Shown here: positions 63,671-64,000 of the stretch, piece by piece | How the letters are laid out: each line of letters opens with the position of its first letter | Numbering within the stretch: position 1 is the first letter of the stretch | Assembly: GCF_032823475.1 (NCBI RefSeq) | Contig: NZ_CP127913.1 | Location: 1 to 64,000, forward strand | Direction: 5' to 3' | DNA from: Acinetobacter sp. SAAs474 | GTDB lineage: Bacteria; Pseudomonadota; Gammaproteobacteria; Pseudomonadales; Moraxellaceae | DNA: 64,000 nucleotides | Translations under genes and position numbers: made by a program | The notes under the pieces: model-generated | What the model was told of the DNA's origin: nothing | Seen by the model: only the letters and a program-made list of their open reading frames with translations | Database searches by the model: none

Positions 63671-64000
63671 TTAACTTGCTAATTTTAGCGAACGAAATTC
63701 CCGAGGGGATTTCATTTTTAACCCACTATGTGGATGATTGCAATTATAGTCTTCAATCCAGATAGATAAATATCTCATGACAGTTTCTGCATCTGGTACA
63801 TCACTTAAATACATATAGTCCCGCTTAAAGGTTTTCACAAACGCCTCAGCCATACCATTACTTTGTGGGCTGCGAATTGGTGTTGTGCAGACATGGAAAC
63901 CTAATGACTGTGCAAACATACGTGTGGATTGTGCAATGTAACAACTACCGTTATCTGTCAGCCATTCAACCCTTTGTGGTAGATGAAATACTGTACCAAA
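63671..64000 (-). CDS. IS3-family transposase orfB, partial
   Basis: C-terminal part of a DDE transposase running off the right edge. Seen: the second catalytic Asp in VEWLTDNGSCYIAQ and the Glu region SPQSNGMAEAFVKTFKRDYM, then YNCNHPHSGLKMKSPREF. The stop is followed by the IS end (GGGGCTAATACAG on the minus strand, near 63645-63657), similar to the end at 52219. It is probably from the same IS3 subgroup as the remnant there. Confidence 0.9.
   Translation of the reverse strand, partial: FGTVFHLPQRVEWLTDNGSCYIAQSTRMFAQSLGFHVCTTPIRSPQSNGMAEAFVKTFKRDYMYLSDVPDAETVMRYLSIWIEDYNCNHPHSGLKMKSPREFRSLKLAS

Overview
The window looks like part of a large plasmid (or a plasmid-chromosome hybrid) from a low-GC gammaproteobacterium, most likely Acinetobacter. 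The grounds are the AT-rich composition, Csu-type archaic pili, a leucine/isovalerate (liu) cluster and an SmvA-type MFS/TetR pair of Acinetobacter type, XerC/XerD pdif sites flanking a toxin-antitoxin module, and an iteron origin with a Rep_3 initiator. No tRNA, rRNA or CRISPR array was recognised. Genus assignment is inference; no database search was run.

Layout. 1-7 kb: 3' end of an endonuclease/exonuclease/phosphatase gene, an SDR and an aldehyde dehydrogenase among IS4 and IS200/IS605 remnants, then an AraC regulator overlapping a Bcr/CflA MFS gene. 7.1-12.7 kb: archaic chaperone-usher pilus operon (pilin, chaperone, usher, two-domain tip adhesin) with a divergent extra pilin. 13-17.5 kb: small lipoprotein, thioesterase, MFS exporter with divergent TetR and a perfect operator palindrome, and a porin-like outer-membrane protein. 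17.7-26.8 kb: leucine/isovalerate catabolism (liuEDCBA) with a divergent TetR regulator and an acyl-CoA synthetase. 27-35.9 kb: methyltransferase, then a 2-aminoethylphosphonate locus (GntR regulator, binding protein, ATPase, fused permease, FAD oxidoreductase, phnW, phnX) with two matching operator palindromes. 35.9-39.5 kb: nested mobile DNA, with an IS110 element inserted in the tnpB of an IS200/IS605 element, a truncated GMC oxidoreductase and another tnpB remnant. 39.5-45.3 kb: CoA-transferase, thiolase and acyl-CoA dehydrogenase with a divergent TetR.

45.7-64 kb is the plasmid backbone and accessory part: a small unknown gene, a TraL-like ATPase downstream of a membrane protein carrying 33-residue tandem repeats, parAB, decayed IS4/IS3-type elements, a very AT-rich three-gene cassette (short peptide, HExxH protein, compact ABC transporter) resembling an uncharacterised RiPP system, the iteron origin and Rep_3 initiator, an IS5-family element, a pdif-bounded HigBA-type module, an alpha/beta hydrolase and an IS3 transposase running off the right edge.

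The catabolic blocks (aldehyde oxidation, leucine to acetoacetate plus acetyl-CoA, 2-AEP to acetaldehyde and phosphate, acyl-CoA oxidation to acetyl-CoA) would all feed acetyl-CoA metabolism. Each block carries its own regulator, consistent with modular acquisition. The strongest candidate for something new is the 54.36-56.94 kb peptide cassette.
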